From NCBI RefSeq assembly GCF_002028455.1, contig NZ_MWUM01000001.1:558001-622000 (forward strand): DNA of 64,000 nucleotides, in the 5' to 3' direction. The stretch comes from Zoogloea sp. LCSB751 (GTDB lineage: Bacteria > Pseudomonadota > Gammaproteobacteria > Burkholderiales > Rhodocyclaceae). The notes beneath the pieces are model-generated. The model did not search any database, was not told the origin of the DNA, and was given only the letters and a program-made list of their open reading frames with translations. Made by a program: the position numbers and the translations under genes. Positions 1-8,451 of the stretch are shown piece by piece (position 1 is the stretch's first letter; every line of letters starts with the position of its first letter).

Positions 1-480
1 CATCACCGCGATCGGGTAGATGGCCCGGTGCAGGGCCTGCCAGCGGCGTCCGCCGAGCTTGCGGATGGCGGCGTTGAAGGATGTGGCGGCCAGCGGTGTC
101 ATCAGCACCAGCGCGGCGAAGCCGACGGTGATGAAGGGGCGCTTGAGGATGTCCTTGACGATGGCGTGCCAGTCGAAGAACTGGTCCAGCCACACGTAGG
201 TGAGCAGGTGGGTCACGCCGTAGGCGAAGGCGAACAGCCCGAGCATGCGGCGCAGGCGCACCAGCCAGTGCCAGCCGCTGTACTTGCGCAGCGGTGTCAC
301 CGTCAGGGTGATCAGCAGGAAGCGCAGTGTCCATTCGCCGGTGGCGCGGGTCAGCGCCTCGATCGGGTTGGCGCCCAGCGTGTCCATCTCCAGTCCCCGC
401 CACAGCAGGAAGGCGGGCACCAGGCACAGAGCGAACAGGGCGGTCTTGATGGCGCCGAGTTGGGGGGTGGTCGGGGTCAT
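1..480 (-). CDS. msrQ: MsrQ heme-binding membrane subunit of the MsrPQ system (3' end cut by the window)
   Basis: This open frame starts at an ATG at 480 and runs off the window edge after 160 codons without a stop. The N-terminus contains a first hydrophobic segment (ALFALCLVPAFLLW) and then a family-typical stretch around LGANPIEALTRATGEW and LRFLLITLTVTPLR. MsrQ is a heme b inner-membrane protein that passes quinone-derived electrons to the periplasmic reductase MsrP. It begins 21 bases after the msrP stop, consistent with one msrPQ transcript. The family call is firm; only the C-terminal part is missing. Confidence 0.9.
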   Translation of the reverse strand, partial: MTPTTPQLGAIKTALFALCLVPAFLLWRGLEMDTLGANPIEALTRATGEWTLRFLLITLTVTPLRKYSGWHWLVRLRRMLGLFAFAYGVTHLLTYVWLDQFFDWHAIVKDILKRPFITVGFAALVLMTPLAATSFNAAIRKLGGRRWQALHRAIYPIAVM

Positions 481-501
481 GGTGGTTGTTTCTTGTTGTG
501 T

Positions 502-1431
502 TCAGAAGAAGCGGCGCAGGTCCATGCCGGTGTACATCGACGCGACCTGGTCGGCGTAGCCGTTGAACATCAGCGTCTTGCGCTTGGAAAACTCGCCGAT
601 ACGCCTTTCTGTGGCCTGGCTCCAGCGCGGGTGGTCCACTTCCGGATTCACGTTGGAATAGAAGCCGTACTCGCTCGGTCCGGCCTTCATCCAGGCGGTG
701 ATCGGTTGTTTCTCGGTGAGGCGCAGGGTCACCAGGGATTTCGCGCCCTTGAAGCCGTACTTCCACGGCACCACCAGTCGGATCGGCGCGCCATTCTGGA
801 CCGGCAGCACCTCTCCGTACAGGCCGACCGCCAGCAGCGTGAGCGGATGGCGGGCTTCGTCGAGGCGCAGCCCTTCGTTGTAGGGCCACTCGAGCACGCC
901 GCGGGTCATGGTGCTGCGGTCGTAGTGGGAGACGAACTCCACGTACTTGGCGCTGCCCTGGGGCTCTACCAGCTTGAGCAGGCTGGCCAGCGGAAAGCCG
1001 ACCCACGGGATGACCATCGACCAGCCCTCCACGCAGCGCATGCGGTAGATGCGCTCCTCCAGCGGGGCGAGCTTGAGCAGTTCCTCGATGCTGAAGGTGC
1101 GCGGCTTGTTCACCAGGCCCTCGACGCGCAGCGTCCACGGTGCCGGCTTGAGGCGGTGGGTGTTCTCGGCCGGATCGGCCTTGTCGGTGCCCAGCTCGTA
1201 AAAGTTGTTGTAGGTGGTGACGGCCTTGTAGGGCGTCGGCGTCTCGCCGATGCTGTAGGGGCTTTTGGCCAGCGGGCCGAGGCTCTGGCCGGCGGCGCGG
1301 GCCAGGCCGGCCGGCAGCGCCGCTGCCAGGGCGAGGGCGGTGGACTGGGCCAGGAAACGGCGCCGGTCGCGGTACAGCTCGGGGGACGTGATTTCGGACG
1401 GCAGGATGTCTGTGGGGCGGCGGATCAGCAT
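502..1431 (-). CDS. msrP: MsrP, periplasmic protein-methionine-sulfoxide reductase, molybdopterin subunit
   Basis: This 309-residue protein reduces oxidised methionines in envelope proteins. It carries a Tat-type twin-arginine leader (RRRFLAQ, about residues 23-29, then a hydrophobic Ala/Leu run ending near ARA) and the expected molybdenum-ligand cysteine near residue 133 in the context [11 protein letters not shown] chose the ATG at 1431, which begins [13 protein letters not shown] as in other YedY proteins; an upstream in-frame ATG at 1482 adds 17 atypical residues. msrQ follows by 21 bases. Identification is strong. Confidence 0.93.
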   Translation of the reverse strand: MLIRRPTDILPSEITSPELYRDRRRFLAQSTALALAAALPAGLARAAGQSLGPLAKSPYSIGETPTPYKAVTTYNNFYELGTDKADPAENTHRLKPAPWTLRVEGLVNKPRTFSIEELLKLAPLEERIYRMRCVEGWSMVIPWVGFPLASLLKLVEPQGSAKYVEFVSHYDRSTMTRGVLEWPYNEGLRLDEARHPLTLLAVGLYGEVLPVQNGAPIRLVVPWKYGFKGAKSLVTLRLTEKQPITAWMKAGPSEYGFYSNVNPEVDHPRWSQATERRIGEFSKRKTLMFNGYADQVASMYTGMDLRRFF

Positions 1432-1579
1432 GGCAGCGTGTCCATTGTGACTGTTCGTGGTGAGGTAGACGGAGAAGGGCATCGAAAATTACAGGGATGA
1501 GCGAACGAGGTGACGTGCTCCCGACGGACCCGCGTGGGGGCGAATTCAGTCGCCCGATACCGCCAGCCACGCCTTGGAC

Positions 1580-2356
1580 CTAGCCGTCCCCGTTGAGTTG
1601 CCGATAAACCGTGCTGGCAATCGGCAGCAACGCGTCCCGCGGCAGCTTGCCGGACAGGGCGTAGGCCTGGCGACCGTCTATCCAGTAGAAGGTGGACACC
1701 CCGTCCTGGTGGGCGAAGCGGAAAGCGGTGGCGCCGCTGTCCTGCTTGTCCGCGCAAACATAGAGGGTCAGGCGCCGGCCGCCGCCGTCTTCGTACATCA
1801 GCAGTGCGCCGGGGCCGTTCTCGGCGGCGATCAGGCGTCCGCCGACGAGATGGAAGCCTTCGGCTGCCAGTTGCGGGACACGTAGCGCATGGCCCAGGCG
1901 CTTCGACAGCCAGGCCGTCAGGTGGGCCTCCTGGTCGGCGCCGACCTCTACCGGGTGGCGCACTTCCGGCGTGAATACCGCGTGGGCGACGGCGGCCCGT
2001 TGAGGCAGACTGGACAGCGCGAGCGTCGTGTCGGAGGGGGGCGGGGCAAGCTGGCGGTCGGAGATGATGCCGATCCCGATGCCCAACGCAATCCAGGCCG
2101 CAGCGATGGCTGCCCGACGGAAGGGCGTGTGGTGCTGCGCCTTCAGCCGGGCCGCGATGGCATGGGGGATCGGCGCGTCGAGCTGGCGCGCGTAGGCCGC
2201 ATGCAGCAGGGCCTTCTGACCACGCCAGGCGTCGACGGTGGCCTGGTCGTCCGTGTCTGCGACCAGATGGGCGGCGACGCGCATTGAGTCCGCGGCGGAC
2301 AGTTGCCCGTCCACGTAGGCGTGCAGTTGATCCTTGCTGATGCGCTCCTTGCTCAT
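1580..2356 (-). CDS. Transmembrane anti-sigma factor
   Basis: This 258-residue protein has the anti-sigma layout: a cytoplasmic N-terminal domain beginning with DQLHAYVDGQLS, one hydrophobic segment near residues 84-99 (AAIAAAWIALGIGIGI), then a periplasmic C-terminal domain. Its ATG overlaps the stop of the preceding ECF sigma gene by four bases, the classic sigma/anti-sigma coupling. No HxxxCxxC zinc motif is visible, so it is not an obvious ZAS-type sensor. The inducing signal cannot be read from the sequence. The nearby msrPQ suggests an envelope-stress link, but that is only context. Confidence 0.82.
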   Translation of the reverse strand: MSKERISKDQLHAYVDGQLSAADSMRVAAHLVADTDDQATVDAWRGQKALLHAAYARQLDAPIPHAIAARLKAQHHTPFRRAAIAAAWIALGIGIGIISDRQLAPPPSDTTLALSSLPQRAAVAHAVFTPEVRHPVEVGADQEAHLTAWLSKRLGHALRVPQLAAEGFHLVGGRLIAAENGPGALLMYEDGGGRRLTLYVCADKQDSGATAFRFAHQDGVSTFYWIDGRQAYALSGKLPRDALLPIASTVYRQLNGDG

Positions 2357-2850
2357 TTCACGACTTTCAAATGCACGGGCCGGTCCTCGCCGGCCAGGAT
2401 GGCGCGCAGCTTCTCGCGGGCGCGGGACAGGCGCGACATGACGGTTCCCTGCGGAATACCAAGGATGCGGGCGGTGTCGGCGTAGCTGAGTTCCTCCAGT
2501 CCAACCAGCAGCAAGACCTCCCGTTGATCCGGGAGCAGACAGGCCAGCGCGCGGTCCAGATCGCGTACCTCAAGTTCATCCTGCTGTTGGGGGCGCACCG
2601 GGATCGCGGGCGCGTCGTCGTCCAGGGGGACGAGCGCCGGCCGGCTGCGCAGCTGGTTGAGGAAGACATGGTGCATCATGGTCAGCAGCCAGGCCCGCAG
2701 ATTGCCCGGCCGCCACAGCAGCCATTTGCCCAAGGCCCGCTCCAGGGTGTCCTGGAGCAGGTCGTCGGCGTCCGTATCGTTGCCGGTCAGCGCCCGCGCA
2801 TAGCGGCGCAAGCGCGGGATCTCGGCCAGGATGGCGTGCTCGGCGGGCAT
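2353..2850 (-). CDS. ECF-family RNA polymerase sigma factor
   Basis: The 165-residue product has sigma region 2 (DADDLLQDTLERALGKW, then LRAWLLTMMHHVFLNQLR) and region 4 (LPDQREVLLLVGLEELSYADTARILGIPQGTVMSRLSRAREKLR), the standard ECF helix-turn-helix. The start at 2850 gives the usual ECF length; a longer frame reaching 3123 runs through the upstream lipoprotein gene and has no sigma homology. The gene is four-base coupled to its anti-sigma partner and starts 19 bases after the lipoprotein gene, so the three probably form one operon. Regulon and signal are unknown. Confidence 0.9.
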   Translation of the reverse strand: MPAEHAILAEIPRLRRYARALTGNDTDADDLLQDTLERALGKWLLWRPGNLRAWLLTMMHHVFLNQLRSRPALVPLDDDAPAIPVRPQQQDELEVRDLDRALACLLPDQREVLLLVGLEELSYADTARILGIPQGTVMSRLSRAREKLRAILAGEDRPVHLKVVK

Positions 2851-2869
2851 GGCCGGGGGATGTGTGTGC

Positions 2870-3247
2870 CTACGGACGGGCCGTGTGCCACTGGTTGTTG
2901 AGGAAGCCGTCACCGGTGGTGTCGCCGGGCTTCTGGTCCTTGCTCCAGGTGTACAGTGGCCGGCCCTTGTAGGCCCACTGACGGCGTCCGTCGTCGCGGC
3001 CAACGATGCTCCAGTCACCCCTGGCCTGGTCTTTTTCACCGGCGAGCAGCGGTGGCCAGTTGGTGGCGCAGGGGCCGTTGCAGACGCTCTTGCCGCTGCC
3101 GGTGGCATCCTTGTCGAAGACATAGAGCGTCATGCCCTGGGCGTCGGTGAGCATGCCATAGTGGCTCTGGGCCGGTGGGGCGTCGTGCATGCTTGCACAG
3201 GCGCCGAGGAGGGCGGAAAGGCTTGCGGCGAGCAATAGTTTTTTCAT
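2870..3247 (-). CDS. Small lipoprotein of the 'secreted repeat' family (COG4315-like)
   Basis: A 125-residue predicted lipoprotein with a lipobox (ALLGAC, Cys17) after a short KK leader. It has two copies of the family signature: GMTLYVFDKD...SVCNGPCATNWPPL and RRQWAYKGRPLYTWSKDQKPGDTTGD. This pattern defines an uncharacterised secreted-repeat lipoprotein family. It is the first gene of an apparent operon with the ECF sigma and anti-sigma genes, so it may be a target or sensor component of that pathway. The biochemical role is unknown. ATG at 3247 follows a Shine-Dalgarno-like AAGGAGA. Confidence 0.85.
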   Translation of the reverse strand: MKKLLLAASLSALLGACASMHDAPPAQSHYGMLTDAQGMTLYVFDKDATGSGKSVCNGPCATNWPPLLAGEKDQARGDWSIVGRDDGRRQWAYKGRPLYTWSKDQKPGDTTGDGFLNNQWHTARP

Positions 3248-3520
3248 GATCGTGTCTCCTTGGTGTGTGGCTGGGTACTGTCTAAACAGCGCCCGCGGAC
3301 ACTTTATTCCATGGGTGCAAAAACAAATTGATCTTTGCCCGGCATGGGTGTCGTGGTCGGCCACTGCGCCGTTTGCGCCTAGCAGCGGCGAAGCCGACTC
3401 TGCTAAACTCGCCGCCTGTTCAAGGTTCTTGCATGCAGCCGCCTGGCCGGGCGTCAGCCCCTCGGGACGGCGTTCGGCAAGCCCTCCATCCCATTTCTGA
3501 ACGCCTGATCCCGGATTCCA

Positions 3521-4264
3521 ATGCGCATCCTGCTGAGCAACGACGACGGTTATTTTGCTCCCGGCCTGCAAGCCCTTGCGGCTGCCCTGTCCGAAGTCGG
3601 GAAGGTCACCGTAGTCGCCCCCGAAAGGGATCGCAGCGGTGCCAGCAATTCCCTGACCCTCGATCGCCCCCTGTCCCTGCGCAAGGCGGCCAGTGGCTTT
3701 CATTACGTGAATGGCACGCCCACCGACTGTGTGCACCTGGCCGTGACCGGCATGCTCGACGAGTTGCCCGACATGGTCGTGTCGGGCATCAACCACGGCG
3801 CCAACATGGGCGACGACACCATCTATTCCGGCACCGTGGCGGCGGCGACCGAGGGCTTCCTGCTGGGCGTCCCGTCGATTGCCATTTCCCTGGTTGCCAA
3901 GGGGGCGTCGGACTTTTCCGGCGCGGCGCGGGTGGCCCGCGAACTGGTCGAGCGTTTTCAGCGGGAGCCGGTTGGCGTGCCGACGCTGCTCAACGTCAAT
4001 GTGCCCGATCTGCCTTACGCGCAGATCAAGGGTGTTCAGGTGACGCGCCTCGGCAAACGTCACAAGGCCGAACCGACCGTCAAGTCCGTCACGCCGCGCA
4101 ACGAGACCGTGTATTGGGTCGGTGCGGTCGGTGCGGCACAGGACGCCGGGGAGGGGACCGATTTCCATGCAGTGGCCAATGGCTTCGTGTCGGTTACGCC
4201 GCTGCAGATCGATCTGACCCACCAGGGCCAGATCTCCACCGTGCGCGACTGGCTGGGCAAATGA
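3521..4264 (+). CDS. surE: SurE 5'/3'-nucleotidase
   Basis: The 247-residue protein begins [15 protein letters not shown], containing the metal-binding Asp-Asp pair of SurE (residues 8-9). It continues with [10 protein letters not shown] and [22 protein letters not shown], which hold the catalytic loop Ser and Asn. SurE dephosphorylates nucleoside monophosphates and helps stationary-phase survival. Its stop overlaps the pcm start by four bases. The surE-pcm-nlpD-rpoS order is the conserved proteobacterial stress cluster. Confidence 0.96.
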   Translation: MRILLSNDDGYFAPGLQALAAALSEVGKVTVVAPERDRSGASNSLTLDRPLSLRKAASGFHYVNGTPTDCVHLAVTGMLDELPDMVVSGINHGANMGDDTIYSGTVAAATEGFLLGVPSIAISLVAKGASDFSGAARVARELVERFQREPVGVPTLLNVNVPDLPYAQIKGVQVTRLGKRHKAEPTVKSVTPRNETVYWVGAVGAAQDAGEGTDFHAVANGFVSVTPLQIDLTHQGQISTVRDWLGK

Positions 4265-4920
4265 GCAGCGAGGTGCTGCGGGCTGCGTTGCAGACTGCCC
4301 TGCGGGCGCGGACGCGCATGGTCGAGCGGCTGCGCGAGCAGGGCGTCCGTGACGAGCGCGTGCTGGCCGCCATGATGGCGGTGCCGCGTCATCTCTTCGT
4401 CGAGGAAGCGCTGGCCTCCCGGGCTTACGAGGATACGGCGCTGCCCCTCGGCCTGCAGCAGACGATCTCGCAGCCCTTCGTCGTGGCGCGGATGATCGAA
4501 CTATTGATGGCCGGCCGCGAACTCGGCAAGACCCTGGAGGTCGGAACGGGGTGTGGCTACCAGGCCGCGGTGCTGTCGCAACTGGCAACGGAAGTCTATT
4601 CGGTGGAACGTCTGCGGCCGCTGCTCGACCGGGCGCGCAACAACCTGCGCCACCTGCGCCGCCCCAACCTGCGTCTGAAACATGCCGATGGTAGCGTGGG
4701 ACTGAAGGAAGCTGCGCCCTACGATACGATCATCGTCGCAGCGGCTGCGCCCAAGGTGCCGCCGGCACTCGTGGAGCAGCTGGCCGACGGTGGCCGGCTG
4801 ATTCTCCCGGTCGGCGCAGCGGAGCAGATCCTGGTGCTGATCGAGCGAACCGCTCGCGGTATCCGAGAAACACGCCTCAGCGCGGTGCGCTTCGTACCCC
4901 TGCTGCCCGGCACAGAATGA
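4261..4920 (+). CDS. pcm: Protein-L-isoaspartate O-methyltransferase
   Basis: This 219-residue SAM-dependent enzyme methylates isoaspartyl residues to start repair of aged proteins. It has the PCMT substrate loop ([20 protein letters not shown]) and the SAM-binding motif I ([17 protein letters not shown]), followed by [13 protein letters not shown]. The ATG at 4261 overlaps the surE stop (ATGA). A longer in-frame frame upstream runs out of frame through surE and is not the gene. The family is clear. Confidence 0.96.
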   Translation: MSSEVLRAALQTALRARTRMVERLREQGVRDERVLAAMMAVPRHLFVEEALASRAYEDTALPLGLQQTISQPFVVARMIELLMAGRELGKTLEVGTGCGYQAAVLSQLATEVYSVERLRPLLDRARNNLRHLRRPNLRLKHADGSVGLKEAAPYDTIIVAAAAPKVPPALVEQLADGGRLILPVGAAEQILVLIERTARGIRETRLSAVRFVPLLPGTE

Positions 4921-4934
4921 TTGATGCTTAACGA

Positions 4935-5936
4935 ATGATGTTGTCCCGCGTCTGTACGAGTAGTCTTCTGAGCGCCCTGCTGCTGGCAGGGTGCGCCACC
5001 AAGTCGCCTGCGCCGGTGGCAGAACGTACCACCCGCCCGGCGAGTTCTGTGCCGGAAAGGAGTGAGGCACCGACGTCGGCGCCGCAACCCAAGGTGGCGC
5101 GACCGGGTTACTACATCGTCAAACCCGGCGACACCCTGATCCGCATCGCCCTCGATCAGGGCCAGAATTACCGGGACATCGCAGCCTGGAGCGGGCTCGA
5201 AAACCCCAACCTCATCGAGGTGGGGCAGGAGCTGCGTGTGCGTCCGCCGGAGTCCGGCGTGGTGACGCGTCCGGTGACGACATCCGGTGTCGAGGCGCGT
5301 CCGGTCGCTCCCAGCGGGGTGGCTACACCTGCCGCTGCGGTGAGCAGCGACGGCGTCCGTCGGGAGCCGAAGGGTGGCAAGGTGCCGTATTCCGAGCAGG
5401 CCTGGGCCCAGGCCCAGAAGCCCGAAGCGCCGCTGGTCGTCGCCAGGATCGACCCCAAGCCGGAAGCCGCGAAGCCGGAAGTGGCCAAGCCGGAACCCAA
5501 GCCAGACCCCAAGGAAGAGAAGAAGCCCGAGCCAGCCAAGCCCGCGGCGTCTGCTGCCGGCGATGACGGCAAGATAGACTGGGCCTGGCCCGCGTCCGGC
5601 AAGATCATTGCCGGCTTCAACGAAACCTCGAGCAAGGGCGTCGATCTGGCCGGCAAGACGGGAGATCCCGTGCTGGCGGCTGCCAGCGGTCGCGTCGTTT
5701 ATGCCGGTACAGGTTTGCGTGGTTATGGCAAACTGGTTATCGTTAAGCATGACAATAACTTCCTGAGCGCATACGCCCACAATCAGAACCTGCTGGTCAA
5801 GGAAGGGCAGGCGGTGAGCAAGGGACAGAAAATTGCCGAACTGGGTGATACCGACAGCGATCGCCCGAAACTGCACTTCGAGATCCGGAGGCAGGGCAAG
5901 CCGGTCGATCCGGGCAAATTCCTGCCGTCTCGCTGA
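4935..5936 (+). CDS. nlpD: NlpD-like lipoprotein: LysM plus M23 peptidase domain, septal amidase activator type
   Basis: The 333-residue protein has a lipoprotein leader (LLLAGC, Cys20), a LysM peptidoglycan-binding domain near residues 56-100 (YYIVKPGDTLIRIA to VGQELRV), a long Pro/Lys/Glu linker (about 105-210) and a C-terminal LytM/M23 domain (ISGKTGDPVLAAASGRVVYAG-like region to KLHFEIRRQGKPVDP). The M23 active-site pattern appears incomplete, as in NlpD/EnvC, which activate amidases rather than cut peptidoglycan. Two adjacent ATG codons (4935 and 4938) are possible starts. In enteric bacteria the main rpoS promoter lies inside nlpD; that may hold here but is not shown. Confidence 0.93.
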   Translation: MMLSRVCTSSLLSALLLAGCATKSPAPVAERTTRPASSVPERSEAPTSAPQPKVARPGYYIVKPGDTLIRIALDQGQNYRDIAAWSGLENPNLIEVGQELRVRPPESGVVTRPVTTSGVEARPVAPSGVATPAAAVSSDGVRREPKGGKVPYSEQAWAQAQKPEAPLVVARIDPKPEAAKPEVAKPEPKPDPKEEKKPEPAKPAASAAGDDGKIDWAWPASGKIIAGFNETSSKGVDLAGKTGDPVLAAASGRVVYAGTGLRGYGKLVIVKHDNNFLSAYAHNQNLLVKEGQAVSKGQKIAELGDTDSDRPKLHFEIRRQGKPVDPGKFLPSR

Positions 5937-6093
5937 GCACCCGAAGGTGCTGGGCAGGGTTGAGCGGTGCGCTGATATGAATGACTATAGTCGCCGGGCA
6001 TCACCCTTGCCGAACTTTGGGTGAGCACTGGCAGGAGGCGCTGCATGAAATGTTGTCTCCCTGAGTGTCTCCCCACGGTTCAGAGAGGACTCC

Positions 6094-7029
6094 ATGTACG
6101 AACCGGCCGTTCCTGAGGAACTCGACAGTCCCGAGCAGGACCTGCCCCCGGAGGTCGAGGCCTTCCTCGAAGTCCCGGCGCAGTCCCCCGACACCGAATT
6201 CCTGGGTGACGTCACCCAGCTGTATCTCAACGAAATCGGCGCCAATCCGCTGCTGACGGCGGACGAGGAGCTGTCCCTGTCGCGGCGGGTCCGCCAAGGC
6301 GATTTCCTCGCCCGGCAGACGATGATCGAGCGCAACCTGCGTCTGGTCGTCAATATCGCCAAGCATTACCTCAACCGGGGCATACCGTTGCTCGACCTGG
6401 TGGAGGAAGGCAATCTGGGGCTCATCCACGCCCTAGAGAAATTCGATCCCGAGCGGGGCTTCCGCTTCTCCACCTACGCCACCTGGTGGATCCGCCAGAA
6501 CATCGAGCGGGCGATCATGAACCAGTCGCGCACCATCCGCCTGCCGGTGCACGTGGTGAAGGAGTTGAACCAGGTGCTGCGCTGCCAGCGTCAGCTGGAA
6601 GCCGCCAGCAACGGCGACACCACCATCGAGGACGTGGCCCGCCAGCTCGGGCGTCCGGTGGACGATGTGCGGGCGATCCTGGCCCTCAACGAGCACACGG
6701 CATCTCTTGACGCACCGCTCGACATCGATCCGACCCTGTCGATCGGCGAGTCCCTGGCAGACGATGACGCTGAAACGCCGGACGTGCAGATCCAGGATCT
6801 GGAGGTCGAAACCCTGGTACGGGAATGGATCGGTCAGCTCAGCGAAAAGCAGCGCATGGTGATCCGCCACCGTTATGGCATCGATGAGTGCGAGGTGCAG
6901 ACGCTGGAAGAACTGGCCGACAGCCTGGAACTGACCCGTGAACGGGTGCGCCAGATCCAGCTCGAGGCCCTCGGCCAGTTGCGCCGCATCATCAAGCGGC
7001 GCGGCGTCTCGAAGGACGTGCTTCTCTAG
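6094..7029 (+). CDS. rpoS: RNA polymerase sigma factor RpoS (sigma-38)
   Basis: A 311-residue group 2 sigma-70 factor. Visible parts are region 1.2 ([21 protein letters not shown]), region 2 ([41 protein letters not shown]), region 3 ([14 protein letters not shown]) and region 4 ([22 protein letters not shown]). There is no long region 1.1, which separates it from RpoD, and its place right after nlpD supports RpoS. It directs the general stress and stationary-phase response. The 157-base leader to the nlpD stop could carry translational control. Confidence 0.95.
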   Translation: MYEPAVPEELDSPEQDLPPEVEAFLEVPAQSPDTEFLGDVTQLYLNEIGANPLLTADEELSLSRRVRQGDFLARQTMIERNLRLVVNIAKHYLNRGIPLLDLVEEGNLGLIHALEKFDPERGFRFSTYATWWIRQNIERAIMNQSRTIRLPVHVVKELNQVLRCQRQLEAASNGDTTIEDVARQLGRPVDDVRAILALNEHTASLDAPLDIDPTLSIGESLADDDAETPDVQIQDLEVETLVREWIGQLSEKQRMVIRHRYGIDECEVQTLEELADSLELTRERVRQIQLEALGQLRRIIKRRGVSKDVLL

Positions 7030-7062
7030 TCGCTTACCTATTTTCCGTCAGGATCGAAAACC

Positions 7063-7413
7063 ATGAGCGACACCGTTCGCGTTTATCACAACGCCCGTTG
7101 TTCCAAGAGTCGTTCTGCCTGCGCGTTGCTGCAAGAAAAGGGCGTTGCGCTGGAGATCGTCGAATACCTCAAGACACCGCCGAGCCGCGCCGAATTGGCC
7201 GAGCTTGTCCGGAAACTGGGCGTTCCGGCCGAGAGCATCGTGCGTACCGGCGAGGACATCTACAAGTCCGATTACAAGGGGCGCACGCTCAGCGAGGACG
7301 AGTGGCTGGACGCACTGGCTGCGCATCCCATCCTCATCGAACGGCCGATCGTCGTGCGTGGCGAACGGGCCGTGGTCGGCCGCCCGCCGGAGAAGGTGCT
7401 GGCGTTGCTCTAG
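7063..7413 (+). CDS. arsC: ArsC-family (glutaredoxin-type) arsenate reductase-like protein
   Basis: A 116-residue thioredoxin-fold protein with the catalytic cysteine early in the chain (YHNARCSKSRSACALL, Cys12) and an ArsC C-terminal segment (PILIERPIVVRGERAVVGRPPEKVLALL). ArsC uses glutathione and glutaredoxin to reduce arsenate. Many homologues are housekeeping Spx/ArsC proteins with no shown arsenic role, and no arsenic genes lie nearby. It follows rpoS by 33 bases and could be read through from it. Enzyme family firm, substrate uncertain. Confidence 0.85.
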   Translation: MSDTVRVYHNARCSKSRSACALLQEKGVALEIVEYLKTPPSRAELAELVRKLGVPAESIVRTGEDIYKSDYKGRTLSEDEWLDALAAHPILIERPIVVRGERAVVGRPPEKVLALL

Positions 7414-7422
7414 GTTCGGGCG

Positions 7423-8451
7423 TCAGCGCTTGTTCGCGAGGGCGGTCTGCCGGGCTGCCTTGACCGCTTCGCCCAGCTGGAACACCGACATGGCGTAGAA
7501 GCTGCTGCGGTTGTAGCGGGTAATCACGTAGAAGTTCTGATAGCCGAGCCAGTATTCGCTGTCGTCGCCGGGGGTGACCAGTTCGACCAGGGCCGCCTTG
7601 TTGGCGGGCATGTCACCGCTGGCAGCCGTGACGCCGCGGCGGGTCAATGCGGCCGGATCGAAGGCGGGTTCTATGTCGTTGGCGATCAGCGGTGCGAGGT
7701 CGGCCCCCTGTGCCACAGATGCACGAATGGCAATCGGCGCGCCGTTCTCCCAGCCGTGCATCTGCATGTAGCGGGCAACGCTGCCGATGGCGTCCTTGGG
7801 GCTGTTGAGCAGGTCGATCTGGCCATCGCCGTCGAAGTCCACCGCGTAGTTGCGCACGCTGCTTGGCAGGAATTGGGGCAGGCCCAGCGCGCCAGCGTAG
7901 GAGCCCTGATAGTCGAGCGGATCACGGTGCTGTTCCCGTGCCATCAGCAGCAGGTTCTCCAGCTCGCCACGGAACAGTTCGGCCCGCCGGGGATAGTCGA
8001 AGGCCAGCGTGGACAGGGCCGATACCGCCTGGTAGCTGCCGGTGTTGCGGCCGTAGATGGTTTCCACGCCGATGATGCCGACGATGATTTCTTCCGGCAC
8101 CCCGTATTTCTCGCTCGCTGCCTTGATGGCGTCCTGGTAGCGCTCCCAGAAGGCCACGCCGGCCTTGATGCGCACGGGCTCGATGAAACGGCCGCGATAA
8201 CGCTGCCAGGAGCGTACGCCTGGGTCCTTCGGCGGTGATATGGCCTTGATGACCGATGGCAGGTACTGGGCGCGGCGGAAGATGTAGGTCAGCGCGTCCT
8301 TGTCGAAGCCGTGACGCTGCTGCATCTCGGCGATGAACTGCTGGGCTTCAGGCCGGTCGGCGTAGCGTTCGGCGGCGTGGGCCGTGACTGAAGCGAGGAG
8401 GCCGGCCAGAAGAGACAGAATCAGGTGCCGACGGAGGGGGGCGTTTTTCAT
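7423..8451 (-). CDS. mltB: Lytic murein transglycosylase B
   Basis: The 342-residue protein has a cleavable signal peptide (LILSLLAGLLASVTAHA) and the SLT_2 catalytic domain. The active-site glutamate sits in IIGVETIYGRNTGSYQ, followed by family motifs ALGLPQFLPSSVRNYAVDFDGDGQIDL. It cleaves glycan strands to 1,6-anhydro-muropeptides. No lipobox is visible, so it looks soluble and periplasmic rather than lipid-anchored. It overlaps the upstream transglutaminase gene by four bases (8448-8451). Confidence 0.92.
   Translation of the reverse strand: MKNAPLRRHLILSLLAGLLASVTAHAAERYADRPEAQQFIAEMQQRHGFDKDALTYIFRRAQYLPSVIKAISPPKDPGVRSWQRYRGRFIEPVRIKAGVAFWERYQDAIKAASEKYGVPEEIIVGIIGVETIYGRNTGSYQAVSALSTLAFDYPRRAELFRGELENLLLMAREQHRDPLDYQGSYAGALGLPQFLPSSVRNYAVDFDGDGQIDLLNSPKDAIGSVARYMQMHGWENGAPIAIRASVAQGADLAPLIANDIEPAFDPAALTRRGVTAASGDMPANKAALVELVTPGDDSEYWLGYQNFYVITRYNRSSFYAMSVFQLGEAVKAARQTALANKR

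Noticed and set aside
3328..4920. 530-codon frame that contains pcm
   Set aside because: Only the last 219 codons have homology; the rest runs over surE in another frame. pcm starts at 4261.
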